Part shown: positions 11,640-23,194 of the stretch, piece by piece | How the letters are laid out: the number at the start of each line of letters is the position of its first letter | Position numbering within the stretch: position 1 is the stretch's first letter | Assembly: GCA_007922225.1 (NCBI GenBank) | Contig: ML679989.1 | Span: 16,681,974-16,745,973 of the forward strand | DNA length: 64,000 nucleotides | Reading direction: 5' to 3' | Origin: Emydura subglobosa | Lineage: Eukaryota > Chordata > Testudines > Chelidae | Notes under the pieces: generated by a model | Seen by the model: only the letters and a program-made list of their open reading frames with translations | Told to the model about the DNA's origin: nothing | Databases searched by the model: none | Program-made: the position numbers and the translations under genes

Positions 11640-12097
11640 GTTAGAGTTCAATGGAAATTTTTTGTCAAACCATTACTTTGAAACAAAATACCATTTTAAT
11701 CTAAATCACAACGTTTCGAAAAACCTGTCCATTTCAACAAAATTGCATTTTGAAAACATGAAATAAAGCCTCTGATAATGTTGAAATGTCCTGTTCTGAC
11801 ATTTTTCAGAACAAAATGTTTTGATTTTTCCTATCAAAAGTGAATTTTCTAAACAAAATTCATTTTTATATAAAAACATTTAAAATGTTTTTAAAAAGGT
11901 TGAAATAAGAATGAAATGTTTTGATTTTATTCAAATGAAACATTTTGATCAACCCAAAACAATTTTCTTTTTGGAATTTTGTTTTGAATGAAATTTCAAA
12001 ATTTTGTTTTTGTTTTGTTTCAGAACAATTTTTTTTTTTTTTTTAATTTGTGGAATTTCCCACGAAACAAAAAATCCAATTCCTGCCCAGCTCTGGT
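11640..12097. repeat. AT-rich 'AGAGCTGGGC' dispersed repeat, copy 2 (reverse orientation)
   Basis: It is dominated by runs such as 'gttttgatttttcctatcaa' and 'acgaaacaaaaaatccaatt', and ends 'ctgcccagctctggtg', the reverse complement of the family's AGAGCTGGGC start. The left boundary is uncertain. Confidence 0.5.
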
Positions 12098-12555
12098 GTC
12101 TCCCTTCCTCTTGGCAAAATATATAATAGCAGATGCTATAGCATGGTTTCGGGCCACTAAGATTTCTTTATGTTTACAAAAAAGTATCACATTCCATTCA
12201 TTATCTTCCTGAACTATGAAGTAATTCAAAGTAAACTGCAGTTGACAAAATAAATGAGTGTATTTAGGATTCTTGCTTTTTCACTCCCGTGCTAATTTGC
12301 AATGATTAGCTCAGTTTTTAGAGGACCTGATCCTAAATTCATGAAGTCAGTAGAAACCCTCCCATTTGACTTCAATGGGCTTAGGACAAGACCTGAGAGA
12401 GAATGAACAAGAATCAATCCTATTGTAATGGGGCCTACCCTCCCCCATTAGCTGGGTTCCAGCTGAGTGTGGTTTGAGAGAGTGAGTGGGATTTCAGAAG
12501 TGCCTATGTGATTTAGGGGCCTGGGTCCCATTTTTAAAAGCAATTTAGTCACTCA

Positions 12556-12781
12556 GGATATGTATACACTGCACACTAAACCCAGGTCAGTGAGACCTAG
12601 GCTCATGGACTCGGTGTTTCCAAGCCCATGCTTGAGCAGGATGCGAGCTGTGACCCAGCTTCCTTGAAGGGTCCTAGGACTCAGGTCCTGAGTCAGACTG
12701 ATGTGTGTGTGTAGGCAATGTGGGGACTTGGGCTCAAACCTGAGTCAGAGCATGGACTTAGCGTGCAGTGTAGACATGCCC
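12556..12781. mobile_element. Harbinger-type MITE
   Basis: The left end GGATATGTATACACTGC and the right end GCAGTGTAGACATGCCC are inverted copies differing at a few positions. The flanks are TCA (left) and TTA (right), a diverged 3-bp duplication. The interior contains 'ctcaaacctgagtcagagca' and related GAGTC-rich motifs typical of this MITE type and has no ORF of note. Confidence 0.65.
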
Positions 12782-13789
12782 TTAGGAACATAAAGGGAAA
12801 AGTTTTTCCAGTTATACCAATATATATTTATACTGGTATAATGCCATGTGAGCACCCTTATTATTCCAGCATGAGAGAGACTTTGCAGTTTTGCTTAAAC
12901 CCCACCCCAAGTGACATAAGCTAAATTGGAAAAAGGCACTGTTACACTAGAATAAGAGAAACCATACATGGGACTGGGATAAAACCAGGATAACTACATC
13001 TCTTTACATTCACATTTTGGTTTATACAAAAAGACACGGCCTAAGTGTTATAGAAAATCAATAGGACTTTCACTCCTAAATCACTTGGGCACATCTGAAA
13101 ATTTTACCCAGGGGCTGAGGAAATGGGAATTGAAACAAAGTGTTGTTTTACGGGGGTGGATTGCCTGTATGCAGCTCCGACTACATTCCAAGGTGTTGGC
13201 TTTTTAGACCACGTGGTCTCACATCGTTCTTTCAACGTACTGATTTTACAGTATTGTGTGTTTTTCTAAGAAAGGATCCTTCATGAACGGAGACTTTAAA
13301 TAACGCTTTTCTATTGTACACACAATTGGGTGAAAGTTGTCATATATACTTTCTGTGAAACCAATTCTCAGGTTTGGGGGTGGGGGGAAGAAAGAAAGGA
13401 CGCTCATGATACCTTTCTTTTTCAGTTTCAAAGTAGCTCTCCTGAAGCACTGCCCTCAGTTTCAACATTCTCTGTTGCCAGCACCCTTATTATAGATCAT
13501 GACAGAGCATCCATCAAAGCAATTTCAAAGCTGATTTCTGTATCCAATCAAGGCACAGCAGATGATCAAATGAAAGAAACATGCTGCAGCCTGTTAAACG
13601 CAAGGAACTGGAGAGAACTGCAGAGAAATCCCATCATGATTCCATGAGCAAAGGGACCGAACGCTCATTACACTTCCAGTGTTGTGTTGGAGGAGTGGGT
13701 GTTATTTAACATATTAAACCTGGAAAGACCACAGGGCTTAGCAGAAGAACAGAGTGGGCAAGAAGTGGTTTTCCCATCCTGTGAAAAGT

Positions 13790-14095
13790 TTTACTCCATT
13801 GAAAAGTGTTCCTGTCCTGAACTGGGATGAAAAGTCAATCTCAAAAATGTTCATGAACCCAAAATCTGAACAAGTATTTGAATTCAGGTTAATTGAAATG
13901 TTAGCTTTTGATCATTTTTAAACATTTCATTTCTGATCTCTTGAAATCTTTTTTTTAGGCTAAATGTACTAAAATGTTGAAACAGCCATTTCTACTAGAA
14001 AAATCAAATTTTCATTTTGGGATATTTTAAGAGTTTGAATTTTACTTTTCTTCAAAAAATGGTTTTCAGTCACAAAATTCATCAAAAGCAGCCCT
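13790..14095. repeat. AT-rich dispersed repeat of the AGAGCTGGGC type, copy 3
   Basis: The composition and segments resemble the other copies: 'gttcatgaacccaaaatctg', 'aacatttcatttctgatctc', 'ggttttcagtcacaaaattc'. The ends are not clear. Confidence 0.35.
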
Positions 14096-14279
14096 GCTGC
14101 ACACACAGATGGGGTTCAATTCATTGACTTTTTTTGTGGGGAAAAAAAGATTTGTCAAAAAAAAAAAACCAACCAGCTCTACTTAACAGCACATAGAGGA
14201 AAATGACAGATATACACAATTGGGAGGGTTGCAAACATGAGCAAGGACTAAGGAAATGACACAAAGCTATTTGGAGAGG

Positions 14280-14365
14280 AAGATGGTCTTGAGGTTAGGG
14301 CACTGGACTGTGCTTAAGAGATCTGGTACAGTTCCCGACTTTGCCACAGATTCTCTTATTCATCT
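14280..14365 (+). repeat. SINE head (tRNA-like part)
   Basis: The 'cttgaggttagggcactgga' segment corresponds to an A-box region and 'tacagttcccgactttgcca' to a B-box and following body of the SINE family seen at 21300. The rest of the SINE is not recognisable. Confidence 0.45.
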
Positions 14366-14599
14366 GACTTCAATGAACCCACAACATTTTAGTCATCTGA
14401 GAGCCCTTATTCCCAACTCTGAGGACTGTGAAATAGTGTGTGTGACGGCTCTAAGAGCAAGTACTACAGCTCTGAAGGAAAAGGATTCCCTAGCATTGGA
14501 AGAGGAGGGTGTATTGCTAACTATAACCATACACACTTTTATAGCATCTTTCATCCAAGGACCTCACAATGCTTTAGACAAATTAATCAAACTGGACAG

Positions 14600-14965
14600 G
14601 GAGAGCTGGTTGAGCTGTTTTTTGGGATGAAACACTTTTTTCAAAGGAAAATGCAGATCAGTCAAAACCAAAAATTTTCATGGAAATGAATAAGTTTCAA
14701 TAAAACTTTCAACAAGAAAGTTCTCTCAGGTCTAAGATGGAATTTCTGATCAAAAGCAGGCGGGAGACAAGCCTAAGTCTGGATAGCCAACAGCCTGGAG
14801 GATAAGGCATTCATCTGCAATAGAGGAGACCAAGAGATTCAAGTGTCCCTGCTCTACCTGATTTGGACCAAGGAATGAATCTGGGTCTCTCACATCCCAG
14901 ATGAGTGCCCTAAGCACTGGGCCAGTGGCTATTCTGAGATCAGTCTCTCATTTTCCATGAGAAAA
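14600..14965. repeat. AT-rich repeat with central tRNA-like inverted arms
   Basis: It starts 'gagctggttgagctg' with family-type AT-rich sequence. It then carries a left arm 'ggataaggcattcatctgca' at about 14800 and a right arm 'gggtctctcacatcccagat' followed by 'gagtgccctaagcactgggc'. The right arm read backwards resembles a tRNA (GCACTCATCTGGGA, then GAGACCCAGATTCA). The same arrangement occurs at 40500-40690. Confidence 0.5.
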
Positions 14966-16204
14966 ATGTGAAAGGTCCCAGTTTATCCCACAGTGGAATA
15001 CAACCAACTGCCTCAATCTTGAAAATGTTAATGAAGTGGAATTCTTGTTTTCCAGCTAGCCCTCCTCACGACATAGATGCTGTCACTGCTGCATGCAAAC
15101 ATCGATAAACTGGTTTTCAGAGACGAAGAGTATCTGAAGCCCCCATTCAGCCAACTCAATGACAGTTGCATGTGCTCAGCAACTCTGAACATCAGCTTGC
15201 CCAAAATCCCAGGTACAGTGCTGGGAAAAGAACCCACATTCCCTAGTTTAGACACTAAACAGTCCTCTTCATATGGTAGGTTTCAGCTCAGCTCATTTAT
15301 ACAAAAGACTGAATTATAAACTGTTCTGGTGATTAAATTGCTGCAATTAGCACTTGTGTAACACCTGAGATCCCACTGATTTTCACAGTGGAATCTTGGA
15401 TAGTATTTAAATATTGGAGCCCTCTTCACATAAATCCTGGTAATTCCGCTCCTTTTTCCTTGCACCACCTGCTTTTGAGAAGCTAAAGGGTTAATCAATG
15501 TTCGTACTGTCCATGGAAACACTTTACGCATCACAGCTAGTGTGTATGGGACTTCAATCAGCCAGTGCCGGTATCACCTGAAACCAATTAGTAATAGAGG
15601 ATTGCATGTGCTAATGTGTTTAAACCACCTATTAGGCAAATACACGGAATGTTTCAGGCTCCTCTTTCTTCTGGACTTTCCCATAGAACCATAAGATGCA
15701 GGCAAGCAGTGTACAGGAACTCCAGTCTGAAGGTACTTGGCAGAAGGCTAAGACACCATGCTTGCTCTCTTCCTGGATGTGGAGATCATGTTCTGAGCAC
15801 TGGCAAGTCTTAAACCAAAGGCATCCAAATGTCCATTTCAAATGTCCATCACCATGCTGCCTGGTGATGACTATGCGATGGATTTGGAAGAAATCCAAAA
15901 GTTTGGAGCAAACACCAGTTTGCTCCTGCAAAACATATTCTGAATGGCCAGACACATTCCATCCCATGCATGCTCCCTTACTCCTCCTCCAGTCCAACCA
16001 TCTGGGTGCATTCCATCCTAACCCCCAGCCCATCATCAAGTCCTATTCTGCCCCTTCTCCCCAGCCTCCACACACTTCACACTGGCCTGGAACCTTGGTT
16101 AACGTTTTCCAAAGCACCTAAGTGGTTTAGCAGCCTAAGCCCCATTGACTTTATATGGAAATGAGGCTCGTAAGTGATTTAGGTGCTTCTGAAAATCATA
16201 TCCC

Positions 16205-16485
16205 TTTTCTATATTCAGAGTTTGCACCAGTTTAACTAAAAGTGTGATTTCAAATTGATTTAATTAAACTGGTGCAAAATCCCACATGGACCTTCTTAAT
16301 TCAGTTTAAATCTGGTTTATATTAGATTTAGTTACACTCAGTTCAATTTAAACTTAGATATAAGACAGATTTAAAATCAAATTAAGAACATCCACATTGC
16401 GTGTTTCACTGCTTTAACTAAACACGTTTGAAGTCACATTTTCAATTATACTGTGCAACTTTGAACACAGACAAGGCCTTAGAAA
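16205..16485. mobile_element. Probable Harbinger-type MITE, AT-rich
   Basis: An internal palindrome of 'gtttgcaccagtttaactaa' against 'ttaattaaactggtgcaaaa' and a right end GAACACAGACAAGGCC followed by TTA match the terminal pattern of the other MITEs. The left end is not resolved. Confidence 0.4.
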
Positions 16486-17024
16486 AAAGTCTGAGTGTTC
16501 ATTAAAAAAATCCCACCTGCCCCCCAAATAATAATACATCTATTTTAGCAGATTTGGTAATTTTCAGATCTATACTTTGAAAAGGTTAATCTATTTTATG
16601 AATTATTTTTAGGCCAGGGATTAATTTAGTAACTTTAATTCAGAAAAGTGTTTTCATACTGAAATTCAGTGCAAATGAATCATTCATGACTTTGTTTTAA
16701 AACAGTTTAATCCTTAACCATGATGTGGTGGTTAAAATGTAACCATTCCGATCAAGCCAATAAAACAAGATCTAGCTCACAAGACGATGACTGATAACAA
16801 TATCTAACAATCATAAAGCTTCTCATACTGTTCAGCAGTTTATCCATTCTGTTCTCGGATAGAATTCATTCTGGAGTCCTTAGGGAATGCATTTGAGATA
16901 TTTGTACTGTGGGGTGAGGCAGGATGGGGAAATCTCTCTCTGAGATGAAATGATAAACTTAACACTCCCTCAGGGCAATCTGACTGTGGAACTCACTGTC
17001 ATAGCATGAGATTGAAGTAAAAAA

Positions 17025-17335
17025 CTTCACAATGCTCGAAGAGGGAGTAGACAATTATGGATAAAAAGAATACCCAGGATTATAATGGCTAATGCTTTTA
17101 AAAAAATGTATTGGAAAGGACATAAAACCTCGTGCTTTGGCGTTTAAACCAATAGTTAATTATAAGGGATCCGGACAAGACCTGCATGGGGCAGATTATC
17201 CCACATCTGCTACTGTCATATTCTGGCGCCTTCCTCTGCAGCATTTGGTGCCGACCAGTGTGAGACAGGACATTGGGCTAGATGGACACTGGGTCTGATC
17301 CTGTCCGGCAATTCCCACGTTCCTGTCTCCATCCT
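17025..17335 (+). mobile_element. CR1-like LINE 3' end
   Basis: The end segment 'gacattgggctagatggaca' followed by 'ctgggtctgatcctgtccgg' is the typical 3' untranslated end of CR1/L3-type elements. Related ends occur at 53966-54045 (plus) and 24190-24420 (minus). Confidence 0.6.
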
Positions 17336-18164
17336 TCCTACCTCACAGCAGTCAACATGAGACCAAGAAAGGAAAGATACAAGCACCACAGCAAAGGGAA
17401 GATGTGTCATGAGAGGGGGCAGGAGAAGCTGTTGGCATTTCTAATGCCATTGGCATAACAGTTCTGAAGCCACATTGCTTTTTAGTGGAGGCTAACCCCT
17501 CCAGGAAAGCATGATGATCTTCAAGCCTCCATCAGCTTCCCTTCTTGGGAATGATTTTGCTGCTTCTCTGAAGACGAACCAAATTAGAGCTCCCTGGGAG
17601 ATAATTAGAAAGGAGCCTTTCTGTGCAGACCCACAGACTAGGCACCACCTGCCAAAGGGGGACACCCAGCTCCCTCAGGAACATATAAATGGTAGGAAGG
17701 GTATTTTTGAGCTGGCTGCAAGATATAATTAAGAACCCCAGCACACAGGATTGCTAAATTGGAAGCCAGTGGTTTTGAGTTCCCATGCCCGAAATCCTGG
17801 CCAAAGGCAGCACAAACAACGCTAACTACTCTGCAGTGCACAGGACTTTGGGCAAAGCATCTTCAGGCCCTAACTAGCAGATAACTTCCTTTACGTTCAA
17901 TCGCAGAGAACCTGCCTGGCATACAAGAAAACGGGGAAGTGGTTCCACTGGTGAAAACATGCGACTGTTTGGCATATTACTGTACAGCTAGCCAGTGTCT
18001 GAAAGCATCCAGGGTCCGTTTGCATTCTCTCTCTCATAGTGAAAAAGCATCTAGAATTCCAAAGGGGGTCACAACCCACTTAACAAACCCCCCAGCAAAG
18101 GGTGCAGGGAAGGATACCTCGGCCACCCCACCCATCAGGAAAAGAGGCATGGGTACTTGTCACC

Positions 18165-19570
18165 TCAGCAAGGGACACAGAGATAAAATTTCTAGACACC
18201 ATAAATGATTGATTTTGGAGCAGTTTGTCTTGGAACACACAACGGGAGAGGCAATTCTTCATTTAGTCCTAAATGGAGTACAGGATCTGATCCAAGAGGT
18301 GAATATAGCTGAACCATTCAGTAATAGTGACCATAAAGTAAATAAGTTTAACATCTTTGCAAAGAGAAAAATGACACAAACTCACCACAGTAATATTTAA
18401 CTTAAAAAAGAGGAACTACACAAAAATGCAGAAACTAGTTAAATAGAAATTAAAAGAAACAGTCACAAGGGTGAAATGCCTGCAAACTGCCTGAAGACTA
18501 TTTAAAAGCACAATAATAGAGGCTCAAACTAAATGTATATCCCAGATTAAATATATACATATATATTACAGGCTGGTAAACCTAACTTCATTACCTGGCA
18601 AATTGGTTGAAAGTATAGTAAATAATAGAATTATTAGACACAGATAAACAACATTTGTTGGGAAAGAATCAATGTGGCTTTTGTAAAGGGAAATCATGCC
18701 TCGCCCATCTATTATAATTCTTTGAGGGTATCAACATGAAGGTGGACAAGAGTGATCCAGTCAGTATAGTGTATCTGGAGTTTCAGAACACCTTTGAGAA
18801 GGTCCTTCACTAAGCAAAGTAAGCTGTCATGGAAGAAGAGAGAACGTCCTCTCATGGATCAGTACTGGTTGAATAATAGGAAACAAAGGGTGGGAGTAAA
18901 TGATCAATAGCAGAGTCTCCCCAGGTATCTATATTGGGACCTATGCTGTTCAACACACTTACATGATCTGGAAAAGGGGTGACTAGTGACGAGATAAAAT
19001 TTGCACACAATATGAAATGACTCAAGATAGTTAAGTCAAAAGCTGACTGCGAAGACATACAGCATGATTTCACAAAACTAGATGACTGGGCAACAAAGTA
19101 GCAGATGAAATTCCATGATGCTAAATGCAAAGTAATGCACACTGGAAAAAATCATTCCTACTATACATACAAAATGATGGGGTCTAAATTAGCTGTCACC
19201 ACTCAGGAATGAGATCTGGGAGTCATCATGGATAGTTCTCAGAAAACATCTCTCCATGTGCAGCAACAGTCAAAAAGCTAACACTGTTAGGAACCATTAG
19301 GAAAGGGATAGATGATAAGACACTAAATATCATAATGCCCCTATATAAATCCATGGTACACCCACACCTCAAATACTGCATGCAGTTCTGGTCACCCCAT
19401 CTCAAAAAGATGTATTAGAATTGGAAAAGATACAGAGAAGGGCAACAGAAGTGATTAGGGGTATGGAACAGCTTCTATACAAGAAGAAATTAAAAAGACA
19501 GACTGTTCATCTTAGAAAGGAGATGACTAAGAGGGGAAATACGATAGTGGTATATATCATGGGACGTGAT
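18165..19570 (+). mobile_element. CR1 LINE ORF2 remnant (endonuclease end and reverse transcriptase)
   Basis: Fragments in all three plus frames give recognisable CR1 ORF2 text. They include the end of the endonuclease (18180-18400, VLNGVQDLIQEVNIAE), the reverse-transcriptase thumb side (18900-19150) and a C-terminal part near 19160-19530. It is closely similar in order and wording to the copy at 62745-63990; for example, both contain 'gggtctaaattagctgt'. Stops and frameshifts make it non-functional. Its 3' tail seems to be displaced by the MITE that follows. Confidence 0.75.
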
Positions 19571-19804
19571 TCCAGCTTGTGTAGACATACCAGAGTTAGC
19601 GTTAATCTCGCTAGCTTCAGTCCCAGAACAGCGAAGTCTGAGTAGCACAGGCTAGCCAGCCGAGTAGTTATCTAGCGTTCTGGGCAGGCTTACGCAGGCT
19701 GAACTGAAGTCCATGCTGACACAGCTTCACTGTTCCAGTACCTAAGCTAGCTAGCATCTGCACGAGCTGCAATCACCCCCCTTGACTGCAGTGTAGACAT
19801 GTCC
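19571..19804. mobile_element. Harbinger-type MITE inserted in or beside the CR1 copy
   Basis: The left end contains CTTGTGTAGACATACC and the right end CTGCAGTGTAGACATGTCC, followed by TTA. The interior is rich in 'gctagc' motifs. A CR1 3'-end-like segment resumes after it, at about 19880-19995, so the MITE may have landed in the LINE tail. Confidence 0.5.
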
Positions 19805-19879
19805 TTAGTCCAGTTTTTCATTTGTTCTGTTATTCCCTGCTTCTACTAGCCTAGTTCTACTGCCCATGTTCCAGTTCAG

Positions 19880-19995
19880 ATAATTACATTCTAGATAATA
19901 TGGTCTAGATAATGCTTGGTCCTGCCATAAGTACAGGGGACTGGACTAGATGACCTCGTGAGGCCCCTTTCAGTCCTACGAATCTACCTACTTAT
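19880..19995 (+). mobile_element. CR1 LINE 3' terminus
   Basis: The sequence 'gggactggactagatgacct' followed by 'cgtgaggcccctttcagtcc' is the conserved 3' end of CR1 in sense orientation. Confidence 0.7.
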
Positions 19996-21299
19996 ATTCC
20001 CCTTGCTGTTACAAGTCCATATGGTACTATTCCCCATGTCCTGCTCTCAGTAGCGAGGTTGTGAACTGCTGAACCGCTGCTGTTTTTTATCCCAAGTGTG
20101 GCTCTATTTCTGGAATTGGTGAAGAGATTCTTGTACATTCCTCCTTACTTGGCTGGGGTACTACGAAGCTCAATGACTCGAAAGCACATCAAGACTCTCA
20201 GATGGAAAGTGCTATTAAGTTCAAATGATTATTTATGCGGAACGTTCATGCACATATAACATTTAATTGTTGCTACCATGGCTATGGAGATGGTTCTCAG
20301 CCCATTACTGTTTTTCACAGGCTGTAATCTTCCATGCCTGCTATGATGGAATTATTGTACTAAAAGGGTTATTACCAGAAGAGCCTTTTCTTTCACTACA
20401 GAACAGCCAAGAAAAGGAAGTCATCCAGTGTCTAAATGTGCCTTAAAATTCAGGCAGAGGAATATTCGAGTCTGTCCTATTAACTTTGTTAAAACCAAAT
20501 CACGCTTGGTATTACTTATGGCAGGAAACTTTGAGGTGAGGTTTTAAAAACGCTCCCCCACCGGTATTCATACATTGACCCACCAAGGCAGCTACAGCTG
20601 CCCACAAGCTGACCAAAGGTTCCTGCTTTTAAAAGCTGCCTGTTGACATCAAAGTTGAGTCATCAATAAAATAAAGTCTGGCCTGATGTCATTTGTTAGC
20701 TTATGGAACGGGAAGTGTTTGTTTAGTTTGAAATCGTATCAAAGCAAATTTGCTTGAGGTTTCCAACCCATTTCCAAGCGTGGGCACATCAGCCCTCATT
20801 AATGTTGCCACGGGCTCCTGATTGGCTGGCTGGCATTAGTAACTGCAGCCAATCAGCTCCAATTATACCATTGATAGGGATCTTCAACGTATAAGAGGGA
20901 TCTAGGTACCCGTATTGTCAGCACCCAACAGCCTAGTATCAAAGCACCTTAACCACATTAATGAATGCTCCCTCACAACGCCCTTGTGAGCTAGGGAAGT
21001 ATCCCTATGCTTATTTTAGAAAGAGAATAGGGATTAAGTTATTTGTCCAAGATCACACATTCCTAGGTCTCCCGAGTCTCACTCCACAGGACTATACGTC
21101 TGCAGTATGTCTTAAGAACAAGGCTTACTGCTGGGTTAGGGCTCTGCAGGGAGTTCTTAAAGGACAAAGAATGTTCTGCAGGGATCAGTGGATCTTGAGC
21201 AGCTGTTCTTAATTCATAGCCCGAAAACGCAACACACGAACTGCCATAGAACCTGTGATTTTACAGCGGGGCTCGTCCACATGGTCAAGTCAGTCACAG

Positions 21300-21515
21300 G
21301 GATGTTCCGGCGGTTAGGACACTGGCGTGGAACTTGGAAAACCTGGGCTCAGTTCCCTGCTCTGCCACAGACTGCCTGCATGATCGTGGGCAAGTCATTC
21401 AGCTTCCCAGTGCCTCCGCTCCCCATCTGTAAAATAGCCCTGCCCTGCCCTGCCCCAGAGGGGCGTTGGGAGGATAAGAACATTGAAGATTGTGAGGGGG
21501 CCATGTAAGTATCTA
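21300..21515 (+). repeat. SINE, nearly full length
   Basis: A tRNA-like head ('gcggttaggacactggcgtg', then GGGCTCAGTTCCC), the body 'gatcgtgggcaagtcattca' and 'ccccatctgtaaaatagccc', and a degenerate tail 'ggataagaacattgaagatt' are in the right order. Confidence 0.65.
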
Positions 21516-22067
21516 AGATAGGGTATTTCAGACATGCTGCCAAATCGTGGTGACTTTATTAAGCCCTGACTGGCTTCAATGGGAACTCTGCTGGAGTAGA
21601 GTAAAAATTGAGCAAGGAGCTTAAGGTTTGGCCAGTGATTTGGAGAGGGAAAATCCTAATGAAAGGAATTATTTAAACCCCGTTAGGGAAATGCACAAGC
21701 TATATCATTTCATACCCACAAACAACTGGAAGGCAGGTGACGCACGAGGAGGAGTGGGAAACCGTAGGCCAAATCACCTGCTGATAGATATCATTTTAGT
21801 GCCACAGAGCAATGCTGATTTATACCAGCTGAGGATCTGGCCCACATCTTATATGAAGGAACAAACCCTTTTTCAAGAGCTGCAAGGAGCTGAAGGTGGC
21901 AAGGCACCCCAAAGACCCCTGCGCTGCTTGGCTCAGATCATGCTAGATTTTACAGAAAAGGTGTCAGAAAAGACACAAGGAATGGTGGTTAGCCTGGGAC
22001 AGGAAACCTGGGTTTCAATTCTCTGTCCCATCACAGACACTCTGTGTGACTTGAGGCAAATCACTTT

Positions 22068-23194
22068 GGCCTTGTCCACACACAAAAGTTGTACCACTTT
22101 AATTATACTGATGTAGTTAATGTGGTACAACCCCTTTGGTGTGGACACAGTTGTATCAGTATAAAGGTGCCTTATATTAGTGTATCTGTTCCAGTACGGG
22201 GAGAGATTGACTACAATGGTATCAGCCACCTTCATACAGGGCTGGCCCTAGAGGAAATAGCACCCCAAGTGAGGAGTGTCTTCAGCACCCCCCTCCATTT
22301 GTTAAACTTTTGAATGCCTTATTTTTTATTCCATTTCATTTTATTCCATTCCATTTTTTGCCCATTTTACGACTTTGATGCACTATTTGCATGCATGATA
22401 TAGCCCTGTCATATAAGAGGATAAATTTGCATGCTAGGATCTGAGAGTCTGTATTTATTCATGTAAGCAAATAAAAAAAGATTTGTTTCCTCTAAGCTTA
22501 TAGAAATGTTTTAATTTTAAGAGTAATTGAAAGGTGCTCACATCAAGCAATTGAACTGTGCACCAACACCGGGTGGACCAGTATTAAATAGTGCTACAGT
22601 AGGCGATAGCCCTAGAATGTTAACCCTTGTCCCTCAGTTCGAAAGGTCGCTTTTCTCGCCTTCGCCCTCGCAAACTGAAGCACAGTGTCAGCGATCCAAA
22701 GACACACAATTACACAACAACACAAGCTTCACAATATCACAGCTGGGCTCTCACTTCACTTCAGTTCATTCTTGTATCTCACTGACTGACTGGCGATGCC
22801 CCGCCCTTATATACCCGTGAGGTCCTGGCTGACAACGTTCTAGGAGGTTGGAGGGAAATGTAGCTCTCAGAACGTCTGGAAACTTCCATGAGATTCTACA
22901 AAGGTCCAGAACATTCTGGGAAGTTAGTGACAAATGAATCCACACACTGAGACATTTTACTTCAAACAATCTATTTCCCCTTATGTCGCTAACAACAAAA
23001 ACAGCACCGCAAGCCTGGCGCCCCCTGAGCCTTGCACCCCTCAGCAGTCTCCAAGGTCGCTTGCCCCTAAATCTGGCCCTGCCTTATAACTACATCCACA
23101 TAAGGGCTTGGACTGGTGTAACTATATCATAAAAAAAATGTCATGGCCCTAGGGGACATCGCTGTACCACTACAACCTTTAAGCATACCCCAGG
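22068..23194. mobile_element. Harbinger-type MITE inside the SINE, itself interrupted
   Basis: The left end GGCCTTGTCCACACACAAAA, with 'gttgtaccactttaa' behind it, is mirrored at the right end by 'gctgtaccactacaaccttt' and 'aagcataccccagg'. TTT flanks both sides (22065-22067 and 23195-23197). About 282 bp remain once the hAT insertion at 22237-23081 is removed, a normal MITE size. Confidence 0.6.
22237..23081. mobile_element. Non-autonomous hAT-like element inside the MITE
   Basis: The termini are CAGGGCTGGCCCTAGA and TCTGGCCCTG, inverted over about ten bases (CAGGGCYRG...). The eight flanking bases are CCTTCATA on the left and CCTTATAA on the right, six of eight matching, as expected for an aged 8-bp hAT target duplication. 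The 845-bp interior has no credible transposase frame. Confidence 0.6.

Noticed and set aside
14782..14930. Genuine tRNA gene
   Set aside because: The tRNA-like arms lack an acceptor stem and occur as inverted halves inside a repeat, and the SINE heads are likewise decayed.
15632..16039. 135-codon minus-strand open frame with overlapping plus-strand frames
   Set aside because: Open frames on both strands over the same interval, no splice sites at its limits and no recognisable motif. It may be an uncatalogued repeat.
21628..22116. 162-codon plus-strand open frame
   Set aside because: Its second half is a SINE and a MITE end, and no start context or family is visible.
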